A DNA stretch of 64,000 nt from Gari tellinella (lineage: Eukaryota; Mollusca; Bivalvia; Cardiida; Psammobiidae). Location of the stretch: assembly GCA_922989275.2 (NCBI GenBank), contig OV277862.1:17279543-17343542 (forward strand), in the 5' to 3' direction. The notes beneath the pieces are model-generated. The model saw only the letters and a list, made by a program, of their open reading frames with translations, was not told the DNA's origin and did not search any database. A program made the translations under genes and the position numbers. Positions 9,912 to 21,900 of the stretch are shown one piece after another. The first letter of the stretch is position 1. Every line of letters begins with the position of its first letter.

Positions 9912-12900
9912 CTACAATAGAAATAGATAACAAAGTCTTAGATTATAGTCTAGTATCATAGCCTCTTGGCTGCTCCAAACGGCTCCCACTGATCTCCTTC
10001 TGGTGGTGATACAGGCGCAGTAAATAATGAGGTGAACTTCTACAGTAGAAATTAGTAACAAAGTCTTAGATTATAGTCAAACATAACGTGAGGCATCCAT
10101 GTTTAACAAACACATTGTTGATGTTGTTTAATCAATTAAGCTTTAGTTTAAATACACCTTTTAAAGCCTCTTATATATCTCTCCACTGAAGAAAATAGTT
10201 TTAATGTATATGCAGCCACCAACATTGGGCGCCAAATGTAGCCAGGTGTAATTATAACGAAAAACCGCTCCGAGCTGTGATCGAACTCGGGTCACCAGGT
10301 TCGCAGTCATGCACTTTACCACGTCGCCAATAAAAGCGTGCTTGTACAGCAAGGCTGCACATGTGATGATAAACGTCCACACTGTGACATATACAAGTAC
10401 AAACATGAATAATTGGTTTGTTTGTTAACGTCCGTTTTCTGCCATCTATGGGCTAGAAGGATGCCCCAGAGAGAGGAAAGAGGATACAGAAAACCTGGGC
10501 GCAATGCCCTCTTCTTATTATCAACAGAGTTCTCTGGTTCTTTTGGATGCCCAGTGTAAAGCACTAATACATCGGACCTCAGTTTATAAAGTCTCATCCA
10601 GAGTGGGGAATCAAACTGCTGGTACTGCAGTCAAGTGAGCTACCACTGGACCATGTCCGCCGGTACAATCATGAATAAGTATTATACGAAATATTTCCTA
10701 CATCCAAGCAGATTGTAGCTTAAAGCAGGCTTAAAGTAAAGCCTAATGCACATTCAGGTGCATTCTGCTTTACTTTCAACCTGTTTTTAGCAGTCACCTG
10801 TCTTCAAACCTAGAAACTGGCTATAGAGTAGAAGGTTAAGCAACCAAGTACAGTAAAACCTCGCTATTACGACCACTAAAACCAAGGCTAATTGATTGTA
10901 TAATAGACAGGTGACAGCTTAAAGTAAGGTGACAGTGAAACAGAAAGCTCCTAAAGGAGCTTTCTGTTTCACTGTCACCTTGCTTTAAGCGGTCACCTAT
11001 GGTAAACACCCTAATAATTACCACAATTAAGTGGTCGTAATAGAGAGGTTTTACTGTAATATACTTTTGAATGGTCCTATTAACAGAATTGTTTGAGAGT
11101 TTGATGTTGGTGATATACACTGAAGGCTAAAGAGGAAAGGGCTCTGTGACATCTCAACCATATTTTAACCCTTATCGTGCTTAGCACCACTTAGCACTGG
11201 CTAATGTTTGCAAATAGTTTCGATCCAGATCATAACGCAGCGTCTGACCTGGATACAAACTGTTTGTCACTCAAATTCAACTTTTCTTCACATATACATA
11301 ATATTGATTGTAATATTCTTTAATAGATGACAATTCAGCATTATAAGGGTTAAAATGCTGTAATTCAGTCTGTCTCATGATTACTTACCTCTATAAGCTT
11401 TACATGATAACAGAATACATTGATGGGATCGATGTTATTCATGGTATAGTCTTGGGCATTCCTGCTTATCTCCCTTGCCTTAAAAAGAAAGGAAAAAATC
11501 ATGACATTTTCAGAATCTGGGGGCAGCCTACGAACCGTCGTATGACAAATATTGTCAAAAGTTGTATTACGAAATTCTCAATTATTATTTATTTCTCCAT
11601 CTAACACTGTCTTGTGACATCACTTTGGAATCATCTGTTCAAGACGATTCCATAGATATGTCACATAACAGGATTCAATGGAAAAATCTGAAAATAGAAG
11701 TATTTTAAGGTTTTGACTTTAGACCAGTTTTGTGGTACGACTTTTTGTAAGACGGGCTGCAGGGCCTCATCAAGTTTGTGAAAAGTCTAAAGTTGCACCC
11801 TTTCAATAAGTATACCATTAATGTTTAAACTTGTTTAATAATGTTCAAATAAAAGTATACAGTTACATATTACCCATAGATGTGCATTTTTACTCCTTTA
11901 AATCATTCCTCTACTAAATGAAATAATTTATACAGTCATAATTAAGTATCATAAGAATTTTTTTCTATATTCTAGCAGATGGTAGCTTAAAGCAGCCTGA
12001 AAGTAAAGCAGAATGCACCTTAAGCTTTATCCTGCTTTAAATGGCCACCTTTCTTTAAAACTAGAAACAGGCTATGGGGTAACGGGTTATGCAAACAAAT
12101 AAGACCTGTTAGGGGAACTAAATCTATATTTAGCCTAAAAATTGCTATTGTTGATAACGATGTTTGATTATACATTAGAATATATAAAGAGCTTGTATAA
12201 AGCTTTATACACACAACTCTCAAAAGTGTAAATAGCAAATATTTTTTATTTTCTACAGTTAACTCATTCAACCCTGATACTTCAAATGGCCTATTAAAAT
12301 TTCCAATCAAGTTTAGTACATATTAGCCTATTCAGAGTTGATTTTTGTAATATATTGCAAAATGACAAACAGCACAGACCTTAATCAGAGTGATCCATTT
12401 ACACAATTTTTACCATAAATCTTTGAAATCTTTAGAAACTTGCTGTAAAATGGCAGTTCAATAAAATCAAAGGTACGTAAGTTAAATCAAAGGTACTTAA
12501 GTAAAATCAAATAAAACCAGACTTTTTGTTCATACCTTCTCATCATTTTCCCTTGCCCATTTTATGCGGTTTGTGAGGTCCTGTAGGTCTCTGCGGAATG
12601 GTATGTAGTGTTTGTATGGCTCCAGATCTTTGTAGAAATGTTCATAGTATGGAGACTCCTGCTTCAAAACTAGCCCGTCCCCAGACAGTAGATATGGCAG
12701 TCTGTAGGCTGCCACAGTACCATCCAAGTTAATCTGGTATTTCCACTACAACAGCGAACATGAAAAATACTGTAAAACATCTCTTAACTCATTCACCCCT
12801 GAAACTTTAAAATGGACAATTCCAGTTTACAATTAAAGCTTGTCCATTTTTGAATAATTAGGGTGGATTTTAACAATATTTTACAAAATGACAAATAGTG

Positions 12901-15900
12901 TAGACCATGATCAGAGGGCTCCTTAAGGAGCCCCAGGGTCTACACTGTTTGCATAGGACAAGTGTACTCTTGATAGGTATGTGATTTGTTCATGACGAGT
13001 ATACACGTCACTAGGGTTCAATGTGTTAACCTGTTACTCCATAAATAAACCTTTTTACGCCTCTAATTATTTTTATACTATGAAAGTAGTCAGCACCTAG
13101 AATGTCCTGAGCACGAAACACAGACTGCATTTCCAGTATTATTCAAGATGGCAGCCTAAAGGAGATTGAAGGTACAGCAGGGTGCTCCTTAAAAAGTAGT
13201 TTGCTTTGCTTTCAATATGCAGTCGAAACTCAATACTTCAAACTCTCTTTAATCGACCTTACAGGTATTTCATACGTTTAATTTTCGATAAGTTGATCTC
13301 TGTTAAGTCGAACATACCCGTATTTCAAAGTTAAAACATGGCTAAGCCATGTTTTTAACTTTGAAATATTGGTATGTTCTAACTCAAGAGAGTTCGAATT
13401 ATCGAGTTGTCACATGTCTTCAAAACTAGAAACAGGTTAAGAGGTAAATAGAAGAAGAGTCAGCATCAGTTTGTATTCAATCTGAGATCTGCTCTGTCCA
13501 ATTGAACCTGACTAACTTATTTCTATTCAACTCAAACCTTAATAACTCTTTCAATGTTAAAGGCAGGTAGTTGCTTAAAGCAAGTTCAAAGTATTTATCA
13601 GAATGCTCTTTAACCCACCTCTCAATAGTAGGTCTATTTAGGTCTTTAATTCATTCGTCCACTGATGTAAAAAGGTCCACTTAATACAGTCATGAATATC
13701 TAACATAAGAAATGTTTCCTATATCCTAGCAGATGGGAGCGGCTTAAAGCAGGCTGAAAGTAAAGCAGAATGCTCCTTTCAGTCTGCCTTGAGCAACCAT
13801 CTGTCATCAATGCCTAAAACAAGACATGGGGAAAGAGATAACCAGTCAGCCATCAGAGTGTAGGAACAGTTTACTAGTTTTTTATCAGGGCAATGTTAAC
13901 CCAATACCCCATAAATACACATACACGTATTTACGCCTTTAATTTACCCCTCGACTGGAGAAAGAAGTTCCACTTTATACAGTCTATGAATATGTATCAT
14001 AAGAAATATTTCCTATATTCTAGCAGATGGTAGCTTAAAGCAGGCTGAAAGTAAAGCAGAATGTGCCTTAAGGCACATTCTGCTTTACTTTCAAGCTGCT
14101 TTAAGTGGTCACCTGTCTTCAAACTAGAAAAAGGCTAAGGAGTATTTGATTCAGCATGAAAGGTCATGAAAAAAGCCAATGGGTTTCTTAGACAATACCA
14201 CCATAGCCAATTTCCATCTTAATACTACAATCTTAGTACTACAACTCACCTTAAAGAAGTCAAGAAATGATATATGGTTGACCAATTCTCCATACTTTTC
14301 TTCATCATGCTTGAAAAAGAACATTTTGGTAAGTTTAGCATCGATGAGTTCTGGGTATTTCCTGGACATAATGACAAGATCAAGTCGTTCCTGTCGACTG
14401 TCTCTACCACGCCAGAATCCTATCTCAGTCTTGTTCTCCCAATCTAAAGGACTCTTTCCCATCACAGAGAAAACATCAATGGACTGTCTGGAATATACAA
14501 ACATCTCAAAGAGTTACCGTAGTAGGGCTGTTAAGTTTACACGTTTAACCCATTACCCCATAGCTCTAGTTTCTAGTTTTTAAAACAGGTGACTACTTAA
14601 AGCAGGTTGAAAATAAGGTGCATTCTGCTTTACTTTCAGCCTGCTTTAAGCTACCATCTGCTAGAATATAGAACATATTTCGTATTATATTATATTCATG
14701 ATTGTATACCTTTGAACTATTTTCTTCAGTGGAAGATTATATTATAGGTGAAAAAAGGTGTATTTATTGGGTAATGGGTTAAATGGAGACATTTAGTTTA
14801 GATGCATTTACCCTTTACTCCATCGTATATTTCTAAGTTTTAAAGACAGGTGGCCACTTAAAGCAGATTGAAAGTAAATCAGAATGAGCCTTTAGGCACA
14901 TTCTGCTTTACTTTCAGCCTGCTTTAGGCTACAATCTACTGGATATAGAAATATTTCTTATGGTCCATATCAATGACTGTATAACATAATTTTGTTTTTA
15001 GTGGAGGAACAAATTAAAAGGAGTATTCATGGAGAAATAGGTTAAGAAGCTATCTGCAAACTGTAACCAGTATTGAACACAATCACCTGTCTTTACAGGA
15101 TCTTTGTTTAATAACTGTCTTGTAAGTAGTATAGAATTTTAGTGTTGAGAAATTTGTTTGGTACAATCCTTCCTCACAAAACGTGTTTTCAGTATTGAAG
15201 ACATGTGATAGGTTAAAGCAGACTTCAAGTAAAGCAGAACGCTCCTTATGGTGCATTCTGCTTTATTTTCAGCTTGCTTTAAAGTACAATTTACTAGGAT
15301 ATAGGATATATTTCATATGGTGTATATTTATAACTGAATAAAACTAAACTGTTTCCTTAAATGGAGGATTAAATTCATTTTCATAGGTAACATAATGTGT
15401 TACCTGCCGAGCATTTCGAGCGAGGACTCTGTAAGGTCATATGTAGGCATGACAATGTCCCTAGTCTCCTCAGAGCCACACCAGGAGAACAGGGCTACAG
15501 GATTGCCTTCCACCTTGGTCTTCTCCAGAGGCCAGTCCCCAAGATTAACTACAAACTCTGTGTCCGGCAGATGTACCTTAACAGATTAACACAAATATTG
15601 TGCGATGAAAGCAATAACATAAGAACAACACAATAAAATCATTTACAGTAATGATCCTAAGTATTGGGACAAACAGGCCAGGGCAAACAGTGTAGACCCT
15701 GATCAGACTGCTCCTGAAGGAGCAGTCTGATCACGGTCTACACTGTTTGTCATTCTGTTTGCACCATTTTGGACAAAATATTGTGTAATATAAGCATTCC
15801 ATTCAAATTTAAGAATAATTACAACAGTTATACAGGGTGTTCCAATAGGATTTTTACAGTACTCATTTACCCCTGAAAACTTCCAATAGACAATTCCAAT

Positions 15901-18900
15901 TTTTAATAAAGTCTAGTTAATTTTTCATTATAAATGTTGTTATTTATACAATATATTTCAAACTGACAAACAGGGTAGACGCTGATCAGAGAGCTCCTGC
16001 AGGAGCCATCTGATCTGGGTCTACCCTGTTTGTATAAAAGAAGTGTATTTTTCACAGGTGTACTGTTTGTAAATGACAAGTTTATACGTTGCTAGGTTTA
16101 ACTCTTTCATTGCCAACAGCGCCAAAAGGTGACTTTGCAAACAGTTTGGATCATGATCAGAAGCCCCATAAAGCAGTGTTTGACACACTATTAACATTTC
16201 TTTAATCAAAACAGCCCTAAAGCTGGTTTTAATATATTGCAGACGACACTACCAATGCAGACCATATTTTGGCAGTAAGAGGGTTAAAGAAGACGATAAA
16301 ACTTGGCAGTGAAAGAGTTAAATGTGTTAAGTAACTGAAGTTACCCATCAATAAATACATACCATACATGTTTGTAACATAAAGTGAGGCAATAGAAAGT
16401 AGAACCAACGATCAGGCAGGTTTATGGTAGACATGTACAAGTGGAGGGTTCTTTCTTGTTTGATTACCAATACATGTTAAGACAATATTGTAAAAAGTGA
16501 GCCCTCAATAGAAGACCCGTGCAGAGCTCCAGCTGAGATGAGTATTTCAAATACTAACAGCCTGATGTCTCCACCAAACCCTATGATGTTACCTATGAGT
16601 ATCATTGCACTATTGGCTTTAACCCATTACTCCATTTTTATCTGGTGCCCTGGACATCAGAGCTCCAGATAAGCATGGAATTATATACTTAAAATTCTGT
16701 GAGAGTATTTCAAAACTAAAATCTTTATTTCTGAAATAAGCCCTATGGTGTCACTACTCATTAGAATCATCTCTTCGAGACAATTCTTATAAGGAGTAAT
16801 ACAATAGGGTTTGGTGTTTAAATGAGTGCGAAATTGCTAGATTTGTTCAGCTTTCTCCCTCTTATCTGGAGACCAGAGTCAAAGGTATGCTTATAGCCTT
16901 ACCTTTCTGGATAGAGACAGAAGAATTGAGTCAGAAAACATCTTAAAGCCAACATGCTCCCCATGGGTTTTGCGATATATCTGAAAAATAGTAGACTTTA
17001 CAATGAAAAAAAATCATACAAACATATCATTAGCCCTATAGAATCAGAAACTATAACAGAAGTTAACAAAACAGCAACTACCAGGTAGAGTGTCATTTTC
17101 TCATAATAAATGTACATCACTTATTTCAACAAAGCTTATACATGTAGTTACAAAGTTTTGAAAGTCATTATGATGTGACTATCAATTTATCTGAGATAGA
17201 ATGCACACATACATAGACTGGCAATGCTTAACCCTTTCCCACATAGCCTGTCTCTTGTATTGAATATAGGTGTCCTCTTAAAGCAGGTTGAAAGTAAAGC
17301 AGAATGCGCCTTAAGCGCATTCTGCTTTACTTCCAGCCTGCTTTAAGCTATCATCTGCTAGAATATAGAAAATATTTTGTATGATACATATTACTGACTG
17401 CATAAATTGGAACTATTTTCTTCAGTGAAGGAATAAACTTAATGCGCTAAAAGGCGCTTCTATGGGGGAAAGGGTTAAAGAAAACTTAATAAAGTTGAGA
17501 GCTGCATCTTGGTCCATTCAGCTGATAACAAAAATATCTCACATTTTATCATGTTTGGTGGCTCCCTAACCCCTTCCTCCATAGCCAAAAGAGCAAAAAA
17601 AACCATAATCATACAACTGTGTTTTAGGAATATGGCTGCTTAATATTAAAGCAAGATGAAAGTTAAGCAGAAAGCTCCAATTATGCAGAGGAAGGAACAA
17701 AGGTGCCCTATGGTGTTTGTGAAGAGGAGATAATCAGTACATGTTTAACCCTTTACTCCATAGAAGCACCTTTTAGCACATTTTATTTATTCCTCCACTG
17801 AAGTAAAATAGTTCAAATTTATAGTCATGAATCTGTATCATAAGAAATATTGTCTATGTTCTAGCAGATGGTAGCTTTAAGCAGCCTGAAGAAAAGCAGT
17901 ATGCGCCATAAGGCACATTCTGCTTTACTTTCAACTTGCTTTAAGTGGTCACCTGTTTTCAAAATTAGAAACAGTCTATGGGGTAAAGGGTCAACTGTAC
18001 TTATTTGCTACAGCCCTAGGACACCTAAGTACAGTGTATGTGAGTCAGCATGCTGTTTTTATTTTACATTTATTGGCTCATCTTAATGTTACCTTATTGT
18101 TTATTATCTTGATGTAAACAGCGGAAGAGTAAGTAGAACGAACGATCCCTTCAGATTTTTTAAACTTTAATGTTCAAACCTAACGTTTTCAACTATTCAA
18201 TAGTCTTCTTCAGGGTTATACCTGTTTATTATCTTGTAATATTAATTTTTACCTTATTGTTTATAATCTTGTAATATTAATTTTTACCTTATTGTTTATT
18301 ATCTTGTAATGGCACAGACTGTGCATGCCTCTACTCCTGAAGCGTGAGATGATGTCTTCTGCGTTCTTCTCGTTGTTGACTGTGGGGAATATGGACAGGT
18401 CCTCATCGATTTGTCGGTATGTCTCAGGACAACCCATGTCTTTGTACCACTGGGACAGGTCCGGTTCAGGACAGTTACACTTCTCATGGTACATTGTTCC
18501 TGAAAATCATTTCTTAACCCATTACCCCATAGCCTGTTTCTAGTTTTGAAGATAGGAGATCACTTAAAGCAGGTTGAAAGTAAAGCAGAATGCACCTTAA
18601 GGTGCATTCTGCTTTACTTTCAGCCTGCTTTAAACAACAATTTGCTAAGATATTGAAACTTTTTTTTTTACATATTCATGAACGTATAAACTGAAACAAT
18701 GTTTTTCTGTAGAGGAATAAAGTAAAGACGTAAAAAGGTGCATTTATGGGGTAATAGGTTAACACATAAATTCGCCTTTTTACACCTTAAATCTAGTCCT
18801 CCAATGAAGAAAATACTTGTAGTTCAATTCAATACACTCATGAATATGTACCATAAGAACTATTTTCTACACCCTAGCAAATGGTAAGCTTAAAGCAGGC

Positions 18901-21900
18901 TGAAAGAAAGATGTAAGGCTGAGAATGCCCCCTATGCCACATTTTGCTTTACTTTTAACCTGCTGTAAGTGGTCACCTGTCTTCTAAACTAGAAACAGAC
19001 TATGGGGAAATGGGATCATATTATTATATATCTCGGCAAAAACTGTATGCTGATTTATTGGTCAAAACCTTAATAATGAGACGAGTCAAGCTACAGGACT
19101 CCCTCTCTACATCAACACAAAATGGGAGCCAAAAGTATGTGTGTTGTTTTGGAGGGAGTCGTTATAAGGAGGGAAATTGGTTAACATTTGCAAATATATA
19201 GCTTGAATCCATATCAGAAGCTGTGTAACACGTGGTCTGTCATCTGGCCCTTTTCTGTCAAAATGTCCAATATGTAACTGAGAAAAACAGCAGATGACAA
19301 CTTTAAACAGACGATATTACAGTAGTAAAAGCGTTAGACATAATTGTCCTGTTAAGGGAACTGTGGCAAGCGAGGTTGTAAGGAGGGAGTTGTTGTAGGG
19401 AGGGAACACTGTTTTGTCTCCTTTTTTTTTTATTTTAACAAAAATGACTTTTGACCAGTTTAAAAGAACTATTGACCTCTATTCCAGTTGAATCCAGATC
19501 GATTTTGGAAAAGGAGTCTCATAACCAATAATACATGACTGAGTGATTCCCGATATATCTTGGTTGAAGTCAACCCAAACTGAAAATCCATTTTACCTGC
19601 CATAGCAGTAGTTTAGGGTTGTTTTCAACTGCAAGCAAGTAATTATTCAAACTTGTTCAAGGTACATGTACATGTAGTATAATTTCATGAAATTTTATTT
19701 CGAAACATTAGAGGGCCATGGCCCACAAGTCGCTCACCTGAGAACATTGTACCTAAGCTGACTGGGCAAGACAATATTGTGATATATATAGCTATAAAAA
19801 GAGTTTTAAAGGTTTTCCTTGTTAGAGGACTATAAGGTTAAGCTACATTTCAATTATAAATGATCTGGGCCTAACAGTTTCAGAAAAGAAGATTTGCAAA
19901 GGTTTTCCTATAAGCCCAAGTGCGAGGCCAGTTTTGGCCAGGGGGTTATAGTTTGATCAATCTTGGCAGAGGACCATAAGGTGAAGCTTATATGTCAAAG
20001 CTGAAAGATCTGGGCCTTACAGTTTCAGAGAAGAAGATTTTTAAAGATTTTCCTATATAACTCTATGTAAAACTGATAAGTCCCGGGGCGGGCCAATTTT
20101 GACCCGGGGTCATAATTTGAACAATCTAGGTAGAGGACCATAATTAGGCAAAGCAACATGTCAAATATTTAAGTTGTAGGCCATACAGTTTCAGAGGAGA
20201 AGATTTTCAAAGGTTTTCCGAAGAAAAACTACCGGTATTAAGCCCAAGGGGGGAGCCATTTTTGGCCCGGGTCATAATTTGAACATCTTAGTAGAGGACC
20301 ATAAGGCAAAGCTATATGTAAAATTTTAAAGATCTGGGCCTTAAAGTTTGAGAGGAGAAGATATTTAAAAATTTTCCTATATAACTCCATGTAAAACTGA
20401 TAAGCCCCGGGGCGGGGCCAATTTTGACCCGGGGATCATAACTTGAACAATCTAGGTAGAGGTCCATAAGGCAAAGCTACATGTCAAATATTAATGATCT
20501 AGGCCATACAGTTTCAGAGAAGAAGATTTTCAAAGATTTTCCTAAGAAAAACTGATAAGCCCAAGGACGGGGCAATTTTTGGCCAGGGGATCATAATTTG
20601 AACAATATTGGTAGAGAACCATAAGGCAAAGCTATATGTAAAATCATAAAGATCTTGGCCTTACAGTTTCAGAGAAGAAGATTTTTAAAGATTTTCCTAT
20701 ATAATTTTATGTAAAACTGATAAGCCCCGGGGCGGGGCCAATTTTTTGACCCGGGGGTCATAATTTGAACAATCTAGGTAGAGGACCATAAGGCAAAGCT
20801 ACATGTCAAATATTAATGATCTAAGCTATACAGTTTCAGAGAAGAAGATTTTCAAAGATTTTCCTAAGAAAAACTGATAAGCCAAAGGGCGGGGCCATTT
20901 TTGGCCAGGGGGTCATAGTTTGAACAATCTTGGTAGAAAACCATAAGGCAAAGCTATATGTAAAATCTTAAAGATCTGGGCCTTACAGTTTCAGAGAAGA
21001 AGATTTTTAAAGATTTTCCTATATAACTCTATGTAAAACTGATAAGCCCCGGGGCGGGCCAATTTTGACCCGGGGTCATAATTTGAACAATCTAGGTAGA
21101 GGACCATAAGGCAAAGCTACATGTCAAATATTAATGATCTAGGCCATACAGTTTCAGAGAAGAAGATTTTCAAAGATTTTCCTAAGACAAACTGATAAGC
21201 CCAAGGGCGGGGCAATTTTTTGCCCCTGAGATTCAAAATTTGAACACTCTTGGTAGAAGATCATTAGGTTATGATACATACCAAATATCAAAGGTCTGGG
21301 CCTTTTGGTTTCTGAGAAGAAGATTTTTTAAGATTTTCTTATGCAATTAAAAGTGTTTATACGGTCATGTTAGAAAATCTGGTACCACAGCAAGGGGAAT
21401 AACTTTAGCCAAAAACTTTGAACAAGATTTCTTTCCCCCTTGTCACTGATGCTTCTGACAAAGTTTGGTTGAAATCGAGTCAGTGGTTTCTGAGGAGATG
21501 TGGTTTGAAAATGTGGACGGACGAAGAGCGGTCACAATAGCTCATCCTGAGCCGAAGGCTCAGGTGAGCTAAAAAATAAAGTTGCCAGAGCAAAAGGTAG
21601 TGTCATTGACCTTGGCAGTGCAGAAGAGAGAAATATGATCCCCCTACAAGGTGTAGCCGTATCAAACACTTGTATGAAATTTCATCAAAGACTACAAAAG
21701 TTGTTACTTATGAATGTGATCGATATACAAACTTAACTATGTACTGTATAACGTCTCTATTATGACCACTAAATTGTGTTAATTATTAGATGTTTATGAC
21801 ACTGGTGACTGCTTAATTTCTTAAAGCAAGGTGACAGTAAAACAGAAAGCTCCTTTAGGAGCTTTCTGTTTTACTGTCACCTTGCTTTAAGCTGTCACCT

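Larger units (their letters stand above)
10136..10839 (+). mobile_element. MITE family A split by tRNA-like SINE sequence
   Basis: Left arm 10136-10218 and right arm 10668-10839 (ending AGAAGGTTAAG) form one family A copy. About 450 bp of SINE-type sequence sits between them, at the CAGTCATGAATATG position. Confidence 0.6.

Noticed and set aside
10161..10597. Minus-strand frames of 81 and 93 codons
   Set aside because: They lie in tRNA-derived SINE sequence inserted in a MITE.
14179..14583. 134-codon plus-strand frame
   Set aside because: Shadow of POGLUT exon 6, whose minus-strand reading matches the family over its whole length.
15395..15636. Two plus-strand frames
   Set aside because: Shadows of POGLUT exon 5 on the minus strand.
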